DNA of 64,000 nt from Dyella_B sp036746095 (lineage in GTDB: Bacteria; Pseudomonadota; Gammaproteobacteria; Xanthomonadales; Rhodanobacteraceae): positions 1 through 64,000 of the forward strand of contig NZ_DAIOEU010000021.1 in NCBI RefSeq assembly GCF_036746095.1, written 5' to 3'. Below the pieces are notes generated by a model. That model searched no databases, was not told where the DNA came from, and worked only from the letters and a program-made list of their open reading frames with translations. Both the position numbers and the translations under genes were made by a program. Shown here piece after piece: positions 10,244 through 18,365 of the stretch (positions within the stretch are counted from its first letter, which is position 1; each line of letters starts with the position of its first letter).

Positions 10244-10905
10244 AATTCCAGCGCGTGCGCCAGCACGTAGTCGAGATGAGCGTCATGCTGGCCGATCACG
10301 GCTATTTTGCCGCAACCGGCGGCAATCTCGCCTTGAAAGCGGATGACGAGCATATCCTCGTTACGCCATCGGCCACGGATTATTACCAGATGGCAGCGGC
10401 AGACGTGTGCGTCTTGCGGTTGCCTGACCTGGTGCAGATGGATGGCGATCGCAAGCCATCGGTGGAGAGCGGGATGCATGCCAGGCTGTTGCGCGTGCGC
10501 GCCGATTGCCGCGCCAGCATTCACACGCACCAGCCGATCGCCAGCGCATGCACGCTGGTGGGACAGCCTGTGCCGGTGCAGCGCATGGAGGATCGTGAGC
10601 TGCTTGGCAACGAAGTACGCGTCGTCGGCTACGCGCCATCCGGCACGACATGGCTGTCGAGCAAACTCGCCAAGGCATTGCGGCCGGATATCAACGCTTA
10701 CCTGTTGCGCACGCACGGCGCTATCTGTTGCGGCGCCACCGCCGAGCACGCCATGCGCGCCATTTCTGTGCTCGAAAGGGTGGCGCTCGACTATCTGCGT
10801 GCGCGCATCGCCACGCACGCGGCGAAACCGTCATCGCAACAGGCCGCGCTGCGGCAGCTGCTGGCAACGCTCGATGCCGAACCCATCCAGGATATGGCCC
10901 TATGA
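10240..10905 (+). CDS. Class II (zinc) aldolase/adducin family protein
   Basis: A 221-residue cytosolic lyase related to L-fuculose- and L-rhamnulose-phosphate aldolases or L-ribulose-5-phosphate 4-epimerase. The phosphate-loop motif TGGNLAL (26-32), catalytic acid E76 in SVESGMH, metal ligands H95 and H97 in SIHTHQ and H159 in RTHGAICCG are all present, so it should be catalytically competent. It overlaps the kinase by 4 bases and the aminotransferase by 4 bases. It probably splits or epimerises the phosphorylated product of the kinase. Methylthioribulose-phosphate dehydratase-like activity is an alternative within the same fold. Confidence 0.85.
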   Translation: MKFQRVRQHVVEMSVMLADHGYFAATGGNLALKADDEHILVTPSATDYYQMAAADVCVLRLPDLVQMDGDRKPSVESGMHARLLRVRADCRASIHTHQPIASACTLVGQPVPVQRMEDRELLGNEVRVVGYAPSGTTWLSSKLAKALRPDINAYLLRTHGAICCGATAEHAMRAISVLERVALDYLRARIATHAAKPSSQQAALRQLLATLDAEPIQDMAL

Positions 10906-12374
10906 ATTTTCACGACCCCTCCGTGGAGAACGCGGGCAGCGCGATCTCTCAATGGCCGGATACCGATGCGCTTTACCGGCGCTTCGATGCCTTGGTGCGG
11001 CAGCCCATCCGCCCAATTCGCCGCGATGCCATGGGCAAGGTGCTCGATTACTTCGAAACCCGTTGCCAGGCTTCCAGGCGTTTGTCCGAGCAAGCCAGGC
11101 AGGTGATTCCGGGCGGCGTGCAGCACAATCTCGCGTTCAACTATCCGTTCCCGTTGGCGATCGGTGAAGCACGCGATGCCCATATGACGGATATCGATGG
11201 CAACCGCTATATCGATTTTCTGCAGGCCGGTGGACCGACCTTGCTGGGCTCCAATCATCCGGCCGTGCTCATGCAAGTGCAGAAGCTGTTGAACGAATGC
11301 GGCCCGATCACCGGCTTGCTGCACGAATACGAAGTGAAGCTGGCGGAACTGGTCTGCCAGGTCATGCCGGGCGTCGAGATGCTGCGCATGATGGGCTCGG
11401 GCACAGAAGCGGTGATGGGTGCGATCCGCCTGGCCCGTGCCTATACGGGCAAGAAGCGGGTGATCAAGATCGGCGGCGGGTACCACGGCTGGAGCGATCA
11501 AATGGTCTACGGCATGCGCTTGCCGAATACCGGACGCATGGAGGCGATCGGTATCCCGCGCGGCTCGACCGCCACCACGCAGGAAAGCCTGCCGAACGAT
11601 CTGGAAGCGATACGCCGCAAGCTGCGCTGGAACCGCCTGCGCGGCGGTACGGCGGCCATCATCGTGGAACCGTTCGGCCCCGAAAGCGGTACCCGGCCGG
11701 TGCCGCGGGACTTCAACGCGCAGTTGCGCAAGCTGTGCGATGAATTCAACGCACTGCTTGTCTTCGACGAGGTGGTGACCGGTTTTCGCGCCGGCATGGG
11801 CGGTGCGCAAGGCTATTTCGGCATCAAGCCGGACCTCACCATCCTCGGCAAATGCCTCACCGGAGGCTACCCAATGGCGGGTGGCATCGGTGGCCGCCGC
11901 GACATCATGATGCTGCTGGTCGGCGGCATCGGCACCACCGCCAAGCGTGCATTCGTCGGCGGCACGCTTACCGCAAATCCCTTGTCATGCGCGGCCGGTT
12001 ACTACGCGTTGTTGGAAATGCAGCGCACACAGGCGGCGGTGAAGGCGGGTTGCGCGGGCGATCGCTTGCGGCTAGGCCTGGAACAGATCATTGAGCGTCT
12101 CGGCTTGCCCTACGTGGCCTACAACATGGGCTCGATCGTGCACCTGCAAACGTCCGGGGTGATGCTGCTGGATACCAGCAACTTGCTCAAGCTCGTCCGT
12201 GCAAAGAACGAGGCCAAGCAGCGCAAGCACATGATGGAGGAAATGGGCGCCGCGTACACCGCGCACGGCGTGATTACCCTGGCGGGCAGCCGCATCTACA
12301 CCAGCCTCGCCGATACTGATGCGGTGATCGACGATGCGCTCAACCGTTTCGAAGACGTGTTCAAGCTGGTGTGA
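10902..12374 (+). CDS. Class III aminotransferase, glutamate-1-semialdehyde aminomutase-like
   Basis: A 490-residue PLP enzyme. The PLP lysine is K317 in PDLTILGKCLTGGYP, the cofactor aspartate is D289 in LVFDEVVTGFR, and GSGTEAVMGAIRLAR plus YHGW (194-197) complete the class III signature. It resembles HemL, but has about 60 extra N-terminal residues and sits in a catabolic operon, so a heme role is unlikely. The start ATG 10902 overlaps the aldolase stop (ATGA). It would interconvert a carbonyl and an amine on a pathway intermediate, suggesting that the substrate is an amino-sugar, amino-polyol or amino-acid conjugate. The specificity is unknown. Confidence 0.85.
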   Translation: MNFHDPSVENAGSAISQWPDTDALYRRFDALVRQPIRPIRRDAMGKVLDYFETRCQASRRLSEQARQVIPGGVQHNLAFNYPFPLAIGEARDAHMTDIDGNRYIDFLQAGGPTLLGSNHPAVLMQVQKLLNECGPITGLLHEYEVKLAELVCQVMPGVEMLRMMGSGTEAVMGAIRLARAYTGKKRVIKIGGGYHGWSDQMVYGMRLPNTGRMEAIGIPRGSTATTQESLPNDLEAIRRKLRWNRLRGGTAAIIVEPFGPESGTRPVPRDFNAQLRKLCDEFNALLVFDEVVTGFRAGMGGAQGYFGIKPDLTILGKCLTGGYPMAGGIGGRRDIMMLLVGGIGTTAKRAFVGGTLTANPLSCAAGYYALLEMQRTQAAVKAGCAGDRLRLGLEQIIERLGLPYVAYNMGSIVHLQTSGVMLLDTSNLLKLVRAKNEAKQRKHMMEEMGAAYTAHGVITLAGSRIYTSLADTDAVIDDALNRFEDVFKLV

Positions 12375-12378
12375 TGCC

Positions 12379-12999
12379 ATGACACTCGAACATCTTCTGC
12401 TTGATGCCATGCGACGCCTGGATGAAAAGCACCTGCTCGGTGCGGGCGGCAGCGTCTCCGTACGCCTGCCGGGCACGCGTGATGTGCTGCTGGCAACGCC
12501 AGGCATCGAGCCGATGCGTGTATCGCTTTCGACCCCGCCAAGCCACCACCATGCACAGCATATCGAGGTGTATGTGGCGCGCGCGGATGTGGGAGCCATC
12601 GCGCAAGGTGGCGGCGCGTTCGGGCGCATGCTTGGCAGTTTCGGCGGCGATCTTCCGCAACTGTTCGACGAACAGGCAAGGCACCTCGGCGCGACGGCGA
12701 TGCGCCGTGCCACGGATGGCCCGCAACAATCTTCGAGCCTTGCAATTGGCGGCAATGTCTGGTCCGGCGAGCATGACGTCATGGTATTCGGCAGCACCGT
12801 GCATCGTCTCGTGCTCAACGCCGAACTGCTGGAAAAATGCGCCAAGGCCTATGTGCTGGCCAAGGCAACCGGCATGCACCTGCACACGCTGCCATGGTGG
12901 GTTTGCCACATTGCCAACGGGCGCTTGAAGAAAGATCAAAAACGGGCCGCGCGGCGTTTCGCGCAAGGGCTGTTGCCAGAAGAAGTGAAGGGTTACTGA
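12379..12999 (+). CDS. Degenerate class II aldolase-like protein, probably non-catalytic
   Basis: A 206-residue protein with the class II aldolase fold pattern: a GAGGSVSVRL loop at 20-29, a RADVGAIAQGG segment and a C-terminal EHDVMVFGST-x-NAELLEKCAKAY helix. Aligned by eye to the aldolase at 10240-10905, the HxH metal pair is replaced by Q76-G-G78 and the catalytic Glu by H57, while the third ligand survives as H132. It is therefore probably unable to bind zinc in the usual way. It starts 4 bases after the aminotransferase stop within the same operon. It may be a regulatory or structural partner of the active paralogue, or may have evolved another activity. Confidence 0.6.
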   Translation: MTLEHLLLDAMRRLDEKHLLGAGGSVSVRLPGTRDVLLATPGIEPMRVSLSTPPSHHHAQHIEVYVARADVGAIAQGGGAFGRMLGSFGGDLPQLFDEQARHLGATAMRRATDGPQQSSSLAIGGNVWSGEHDVMVFGSTVHRLVLNAELLEKCAKAYVLAKATGMHLHTLPWWVCHIANGRLKKDQKRAARRFAQGLLPEEVKGY

Positions 13000-13008
13000 G
13001 GGGTACCC

Positions 13009-14196
13009 ATGAACACATCGGTGGCGATGCAGTTCAAGCGTTCCGAAACGGTGGCCGCGTTGGCCATCGGCTGCGTGGCGCTGCTGGTGCTTGGCCTGCA
13101 GCCGGCGCTGCTGGGCGCGCTCGTGGATCAGCATCGCATCTCGATGGAAGGCGTCGGCATCGTTGCCATGGGCGAAATTTTTTCGCTGGGCGTTGGCACC
13201 ATCCTGGCCGAGAAGTACCTGCCGCTGCATCGGCTGCGCACGGTGGCCGTGGTGGCGAGCCTGTTGCTGATCGCCATCGATCTGCTGACGCTGACGGCGC
13301 ATGGCGATCTTGCCTGCGTGGCTTGGCGAGTGCTGGCGGGACTGCTGGAAGCGGGCCTGTTCTGGATTGTTACGATGATCATCGTGCGCTCGCCGCAACC
13401 GGATCGCCTGGCCGGCGTTTTCCTTACGCTGCAGACGTGCGTACAAGCGGCAGCCGCCTTGTTGCTAGCGAAAGTATCTGTCGCGTCCTTGGGCTGGGGA
13501 CAACCCTTCGTCTTGTTGGCGGTTGTTTGCGTGCTGCCGTTGTTGATCGCATCGCGGCTGCCTGCGCGGCTGGGCGAGCACACGGAAGCGATCCATCCAT
13601 CGGTGGTTTCATGGACTGGCTTCTTCGCATTGCTGGTGCCGTTCCTGCATATGAGCGCAGTGGGTGCGCTGTGGGCCTACCTCGAACCGGTAGTGAACGA
13701 AGCCGGTGTCGGCATCTCGATCGATGCCCTCGCATCGCTTGTCTTGGTGATGCAGGTCATCGGTGGTGGGGCAGCATCGCTAACAGTGCGTCGGGGGAAA
13801 GTGTCGCAAGCATTGATGGTCAGCGCGCTGGCGTTCGCTGCTGTCGGCATCGTCATGTATCGCTTGCCTGCGCACAGCACCGTGGCCTTCGCCGTGTCGT
13901 GCGCGGTGTTTGGGTTTCTGTGGTTGTTCCAGATGCCGTTCCATATCCGGCTGGCGTTCGATATCGATCCGCGCGGGCGCATTGCCATGCTGGTGCCGCC
14001 GGCACAGTTGGTAGGTACAGGGTTTGGGCCGTTGGTGACGTCGTTCACCGTACACGGCAACGAAGTGGGGCACGTGCCGTTGCTGGTTGCAGGTTTTGCC
14101 ACCTGCGTCGTGGTGGCCGTGGCGTTGGTGAAGCTCGGGGTCCTCACCAGGCACAAGGCGGGTGGAGCTTTATCGGGTGGGGGAGACGTCGGATAA
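13009..14196 (+). CDS. MFS transporter
   Basis: A 395-residue inner-membrane protein with about 12 hydrophobic segments (for example 14-36, 71-92, 118-136, 147-181, 201-221, 232-251, 268-283, 293-311 and 355-377) and few charged residues between them. It lacks a strong canonical GxxxDRxGRR loop, so the subfamily is unclear. GAGGGG precedes ATG 13009, nine bases after the pseudo-aldolase stop. Its position between catabolic enzymes and a TonB receptor argues that it moves the pathway substrate from periplasm to cytoplasm. Confidence 0.8.
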   Translation: MNTSVAMQFKRSETVAALAIGCVALLVLGLQPALLGALVDQHRISMEGVGIVAMGEIFSLGVGTILAEKYLPLHRLRTVAVVASLLLIAIDLLTLTAHGDLACVAWRVLAGLLEAGLFWIVTMIIVRSPQPDRLAGVFLTLQTCVQAAAALLLAKVSVASLGWGQPFVLLAVVCVLPLLIASRLPARLGEHTEAIHPSVVSWTGFFALLVPFLHMSAVGALWAYLEPVVNEAGVGISIDALASLVLVMQVIGGGAASLTVRRGKVSQALMVSALAFAAVGIVMYRLPAHSTVAFAVSCAVFGFLWLFQMPFHIRLAFDIDPRGRIAMLVPPAQLVGTGFGPLVTSFTVHGNEVGHVPLLVAGFATCVVVAVALVKLGVLTRHKAGGALSGGGDVG

Positions 14197-14246
14197 ACCA
14201 GATGCATCGTGAGAGAGCGCGATGCCACGATGGGAGGGGAGTCGAT

Positions 14247-16730
14247 ATGAAGATGCGTCCATGTGTGTTGTCCGTGTGCCTGCGCCAGGTGCTTTACGGC
14301 GGAGCGGCATTCTGGTTGTTTGCAGCAGCGCCGGCCATGGCCGATGGAGCAGGGCAACAGGCCGATGGCAACGCCACGGCAAAAAAGAGCGCGGCAGCCC
14401 GGCCGGCAGCGGAAGCCAGCAAGGCCCAGCAACTGGGCAACATCACGGTCACGGCGCAAAGCCGTACGCAGCAGATGGAGCAGGTGCCGATCGCCTTGCA
14501 GATCCTCACCGCGCAGCAGATCAATACGCAGGCGGCCACGGATCTCAGCAAGATCTCGCTGTTCGTGCCCGGCCTGGTCGTGGATGGCAGCCAACCCACG
14601 CAACCGAATTATTCCCTGCGTGGCATCAGCACCAGCGACTTCGGCATCGGCACCGAATCGGCCGTCGGCGTGTATATCGATGGCGTCTACGCGGCGCGTT
14701 CGGGCGGCGCTTTGCTGGCCTTCAACGACATCGACCGCATCGAAGTACTGAAAGGCCCGCAAGGCACGCTGTTCGGCCGCAACGCCGCCGGCGGCGCGAT
14801 TTCCATCGTTACCAACGAACCCACCGACAAGTTCGAAGGCAAGGTGCTGCTGCGCTATGGCAACGAGGGCGAGCGCTACGAGAGTGCGCTGGTCAATATT
14901 CCCCTCAACAAGGACATGGCCCTGCGCATCAGCGTGCTCGACAACCAGAGCAACGGCTGGATTCGCGACCAGGCCAATGGCCAGCACTACGGTAAGAACG
15001 ACGACTGGGGCGCCCGCGTGGTCTATCGCTGGAACATCACCCCGGATACGCGTGTGTTGTGGTCCTGGGATCACGAGCGACTGGACCAGCCGCCGCGCCC
15101 GTCCATCGGGCTGGTGCCGCTGTCCGACGATACCAACCAGCGCCCACCTTTCCCGCCTAGTCCTGCCACGTATCTGAACCCGCTCACCGCACCGCTCTAC
15201 AACGATGCCATCCAGGCGCGCGAATGGCGTCATTTCGACGGCTCCACGCTGATCGTCGATCACTCGTTCCCGTGGGGAAGTTTCACGTCCACTACCGCCT
15301 GGCGTCACTTCAGCACCTTCAACGACGAAGACAATGACGGCACCGATCACATCGTCAGTTACCTCGATACCGCCAACATCGAACGCAACAACAGCTACTA
15401 CCAGGAGTTCAAGTTGTCCGGCGACAACGACTTGATGGATTGGGTTTCTGGCGTGAGTTTCTATTCGGAGCAGGCGCGCCAGACCAGCCAGGTCAATACC
15501 AATACCAGCAGCCTGGATACGCTGGCGCAGAACGTCTACGGACTTGGCTTGCCGCTGACCGAGATCACCCAGGGACTGCAAGCCTTTGGCCTGCCATACA
15601 GCCTGCTCGGCGACCCATGGCGCGAGCAGATCAATAACAACGGCAACTTCAAAGCCTATGCCGCTTTCGGCGACGTGATCTGGCACGTGAGCGATCAGTT
15701 CGATCTCACCACCGGTTTGCGCTACACCGAAGACAAGAAAGCCTTCACCTGGTACACCCCGCCGCGCGAAGCGACCGCCTTCGATCAAACCGTAGCCGCG
15801 CTCGTATCCAGCGGCATCGTCGACCTGCTGCCACCCGAAGCGCAGCAGGCGTTGGGCGCGTTTGGCGGCAACATCATCTTTCCCAATGCCGTGGGCCAAT
15901 GGGTGCCGACCAGGCACAGCTGGCACGACTTCAGCCCGCGCGTGGTGGCGAGCTACAAGTTCACGCCCGACCTGATGGCATACATGTCAGCGACCAAGGG
16001 ATACAAGGCCGGCGGCTACAACAGCCTGCAGGTGGGTTCGCTGTATGCGCCGGAGAAGGTCTGGAACTACGAAGGCGGCATCAAGGCGGTGGTCCCGCAA
16101 TACAACTTGCTGTTCAACGCCTCGGTCTACTACTACCGCTATTCCAACCTGCAATCGTCCGTGCTCAATCCGAACTTCAATGGTTCGGGCGTACCGTTCT
16201 ATACGGTGATGACCAGTGACCAGCATGCGCACGGCCTGGACGTCGAAGCGCAGTGGCAGCCAGTGAAAGCGTTGCGGCTGAACTTCACCAGCGCGTATAT
16301 CGACAGCACCTATATCCACGGCACTTCTACTTCCGGCGTGAGCCTGGATGGCCAGCCGACGGGTGAGCCGACGTTTTCGGCCACGGTGGGTTTTGACTAC
16401 ACATGGTTCGACGTCTACCACGGCAATCTGGAACTGAACATGCAATACGCCTACCGCGGACGCACGCGCTGCAATGCGGACTCCGGCGTGCAGGGCACTT
16501 GTTTTAGCACCCCTCTGTTCACGGTTGGCACAGCCACCCAACGCACCGATGCGCGGCTGGATTGGCATACGCCGGACGAGCATTGGGGCGTGGGCGTGTT
16601 CGTCAACAACATGTTCAACAAGCGCTACGTGTTGAGCATCGGCAACGACAGTACCAATGATTTTGGTACGCCGTATGCCACCATCACGCCACCGCGCACG
16701 TTTGGGGTGGAGTTGAGGGCGAAGTTCTAA
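14247..16730 (+). CDS. TonB-dependent outer-membrane receptor
   Basis: An 827-residue receptor with a signal peptide ending near APAMA, a linker rich in Ala/Lys, and a plug domain (NITVTAQSRTQQMEQVPIALQILT, then GVYIDGVYAARSGG and EVLKGPQGTLFGRNAAGGAISI). The C-terminal 22-strand barrel ends in the terminal aromatic pattern FGVELRAKF. It follows the MFS gene by 50 bases with a strong GGGAGGGG before ATG 14247, and a hairpin follows its stop, making it the last gene of the operon. The plug resembles receptors of the iron/sugar (FecA/CirA-like) class in Sphingomonads and Xanthomonads; the operon context favours an organic substrate over a siderophore. Confidence 0.9.
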   Translation: MKMRPCVLSVCLRQVLYGGAAFWLFAAAPAMADGAGQQADGNATAKKSAAARPAAEASKAQQLGNITVTAQSRTQQMEQVPIALQILTAQQINTQAATDLSKISLFVPGLVVDGSQPTQPNYSLRGISTSDFGIGTESAVGVYIDGVYAARSGGALLAFNDIDRIEVLKGPQGTLFGRNAAGGAISIVTNEPTDKFEGKVLLRYGNEGERYESALVNIPLNKDMALRISVLDNQSNGWIRDQANGQHYGKNDDWGARVVYRWNITPDTRVLWSWDHERLDQPPRPSIGLVPLSDDTNQRPPFPPSPATYLNPLTAPLYNDAIQAREWRHFDGSTLIVDHSFPWGSFTSTTAWRHFSTFNDEDNDGTDHIVSYLDTANIERNNSYYQEFKLSGDNDLMDWVSGVSFYSEQARQTSQVNTNTSSLDTLAQNVYGLGLPLTEITQGLQAFGLPYSLLGDPWREQINNNGNFKAYAAFGDVIWHVSDQFDLTTGLRYTEDKKAFTWYTPPREATAFDQTVAALVSSGIVDLLPPEAQQALGAFGGNIIFPNAVGQWVPTRHSWHDFSPRVVASYKFTPDLMAYMSATKGYKAGGYNSLQVGSLYAPEKVWNYEGGIKAVVPQYNLLFNASVYYYRYSNLQSSVLNPNFNGSGVPFYTVMTSDQHAHGLDVEAQWQPVKALRLNFTSAYIDSTYIHGTSTSGVSLDGQPTGEPTFSATVGFDYTWFDVYHGNLELNMQYAYRGRTRCNADSGVQGTCFSTPLFTVGTATQRTDARLDWHTPDEHWGVGVFVNNMFNKRYVLSIGNDSTNDFGTPYATITPPRTFGVELRAKF

Positions 16731-16755
16731 GCCTCTTACTCGTCCAGGCTGGGAC

Positions 16756-16795
16756 GAAATCCCAGCTTCGCAAACCACAAAAAAGCTGGGATTTC
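16756..16795. terminator. Hairpin after the catabolic operon
   Basis: GAAATCCCAGCTT (16756-16768) is exactly complementary to AAGCTGGGATTTC (16783-16795) with a 14-base loop, 25 bases after the receptor stop. No long T tract follows, so it may be an mRNA-stabilising 3' hairpin or a terminator. Confidence 0.55.
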
Positions 16796-17088
16796 ATCCA
16801 ACTTATTTGGCCGTCATTCCAGCGAAAGCGCACTGTCGTCCGGGGAAAATGAAGTTCTTCAGAAATGCGCGGGCATAGCACCCCGCATCGAAAATTTTCC
16901 AAGGAAATTCAGTGCCATCAGATCGTCATTCCAGCGAAAGCTGGAATCCAGTGCCTTTGCAGATTTTCAAGTCGCTGGATTCCAGCTTTCGCTGGAATGA
17001 CGTCGTTTTAGCTTTCCTGCAAGAACGGGGAAAAATTTCCCCGGACCGCAGTGAGCGAAGGCGGGAATGACAGTCGTGTGGTTACGTG
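16796..17088. other. Repeat-filled intergenic region
   Basis: No gene. It holds REP-like elements: 16816-16852 and 17031-17070 are inverted relatives (TTTTCCCCGGAC-GCAGTG-GCGAA-GCGGGAAT type) of the element at 18-50, and 16924-17002 is a larger inverted repeat listed separately. Confidence 0.6.
16924..17002. repeat. 28-base perfect inverted repeat built of two REP hairpins
   Basis: Arm 16924-16951 is exactly complementary to 16975-17002 with a 23-base loop. Each arm contains its own hairpin ATTCCAGC-GAAA-GCTGGAAT. The region lies between convergent genes and may end both transcripts. Confidence 0.8.
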
Positions 17089-17544
17089 TCATATCGCCAA
17101 ATGCAGAAACTGATTGAAGTCGCTCTTCTGATAATCAGAAAAAGCTTCGCCATTCACAAATCCGCGCCGGCGATAAAGCGCCAGCGCAGGCTCAAAGGCG
17201 TCCCCGCTACCGGTTTCAAGACTCAAGCGGCGCAAGCCGCGCTCCCGCGCCTGGCCGATGATGTGTTCCAGCAATGCTGCCGCCACGCCGCGCCGAAGAT
17301 AATCCGGGTGCGTGCGCATCGACTTTATTTCGCCTGACGTGGCATGGAACTGCTTCAGCGCCCCGATGCCGCAGATGTGCTCACCCTGCCATGCGCTCCA
17401 TACCGTGACGTTGGGCGCTTTCAACCCGGATAGATCGAGTGCGAAGACCTGCCCCGGCGGCGAGTTGGAGTGCATGCCTGCCAGGTGCAAACGCAAAAGC
17501 GCCTGCGTCGCGGTGCTGGAAAGATCGTCTACCCGAATGTCCAT
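17089..17544 (-). CDS. GNAT family N-acetyltransferase
   Basis: A 151-residue acetyl-CoA-dependent acyltransferase. The core runs VWSAWQGEHICGIGALKQF, then GEIKSMRTHPDYLRRGVAAALLEHIIGQARERG, in which RRGVAA is the acetyl-CoA pyrophosphate loop (Q/R-x-x-G-x-G/A), and ends ALYRRRGFV. This is the PhnO/YedL-like small GNAT group; the substrate is unknown. The ATG at 17544 has AGAGAG before it; a longer in-frame start at 17580 is not supported. It is separated by 71 bases from the restriction operon and is probably not part of it. Confidence 0.85.
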   Translation of the reverse strand: MDIRVDDLSSTATQALLRLHLAGMHSNSPPGQVFALDLSGLKAPNVTVWSAWQGEHICGIGALKQFHATSGEIKSMRTHPDYLRRGVAAALLEHIIGQARERGLRRLSLETGSGDAFEPALALYRRRGFVNGEAFSDYQKSDFNQFLHLAI

Positions 17545-17615
17545 GCAACTCTCTTTAGTCGTCGATGCTGGCCGTATCACATGGTGACATGGTTTGCTGG
17601 CCGATCAGTGTTGCC

Positions 17616-18365
17616 TCAATTTCTCAGAATCGAATCGACCATATTGTCGAGACGTGCCTTCACACGGCGCCAGTCTGGCATATGTACGTCCAGCAGGCGG
17701 TAGAAGGGAGCCTTGTGGTTGCGGACCTTCAGGTGGCAGAGCTCGTGCAAGAGTACGTAATCGATGCACTCGGTGGGCGCGCCGACCAAGGCAGCATTGA
17801 GAACGATGCGCCCTTTCGGCGAGCAGCTACCCCATTGCCGCATCATCTTTCTGATCGTCAACGGCGGCGTGCCACGAACCCATCGCAGCTGGCCTGCCAT
17901 GTTGGCAAGCCGCTCGGTCAAGACATGCCTGGAGCGATCGCGAAGCCAGCGGTCAAGCTGATCACGAACGGCTTGCGGTGACCGATCGCCAACGTGCACT
18001 TCCAGATGGCCGCTACGAAGCCTGGTGAAGTGGTGGTCTTTGGCGCGAATCACCTTCAGGCGATAGCGTCGCCCGAGATAGAAAACCGTTTCCCCGCTTA
18101 CATATTCCCTGGGCAGCACCCACCGGCGCCGGCTTTCGACCTGCGCAAGCTGGCGGTGAACCCAGCTGAGCCGATGGCCAAGGGCTTCGCGGATCTCCGG
18201 GAGGCTTGAGTCCACTGGCGCGTCGACCAGCACTCTCCCGTCCGGTTCAACGTGGATCGCGATGCTGCGCCGCGTACGCGCAGCAATGCGGCGAATGTCG
18301 AAAGCGATCTTGCCATCGCCGTAAGGGAGGCTGAGCCGCTCGCTCATCCGCGCCTTGGCGTTCAT
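17616..18365 (-). CDS. YgjP-like (DUF45) zinc metallopeptidase
   Basis: A 249-residue cytosolic protein with the metal motif HELCHLKVRNHKAPFYRLL (HExxH plus downstream H), the WGSCSPKGRIVLNAAL segment typical of YgjP/DUF45 and M48-like peptidases, and MPDWRR near the C-terminus. Its ATG overlaps the hsdR stop by 4 bases (ATGA), so it is translationally coupled to the type I restriction operon. DUF45 peptidases are frequent neighbours of type I hsdR genes; their role there is not established, with subunit turnover a reasonable guess. Confidence 0.85.
   Translation of the reverse strand: MNAKARMSERLSLPYGDGKIAFDIRRIAARTRRSIAIHVEPDGRVLVDAPVDSSLPEIREALGHRLSWVHRQLAQVESRRRWVLPREYVSGETVFYLGRRYRLKVIRAKDHHFTRLRSGHLEVHVGDRSPQAVRDQLDRWLRDRSRHVLTERLANMAGQLRWVRGTPPLTIRKMMRQWGSCSPKGRIVLNAALVGAPTECIDYVLLHELCHLKVRNHKAPFYRLLDVHMPDWRRVKARLDNMVDSILRN

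Noticed and set aside
10902..12374. Aminotransferase as HemL for haem synthesis
   Set aside because: It matches the GSAM subgroup but sits inside a kinase-aldolase-receptor operon and has an extra N-terminal region; haem role is unlikely.
13677..15926. Very long open frame antisense to the TonB receptor and MFS genes
   Set aside because: It is a codon-bias shadow of high-GC genes; the sense frames encode clear family proteins and the antisense product shows no domain.
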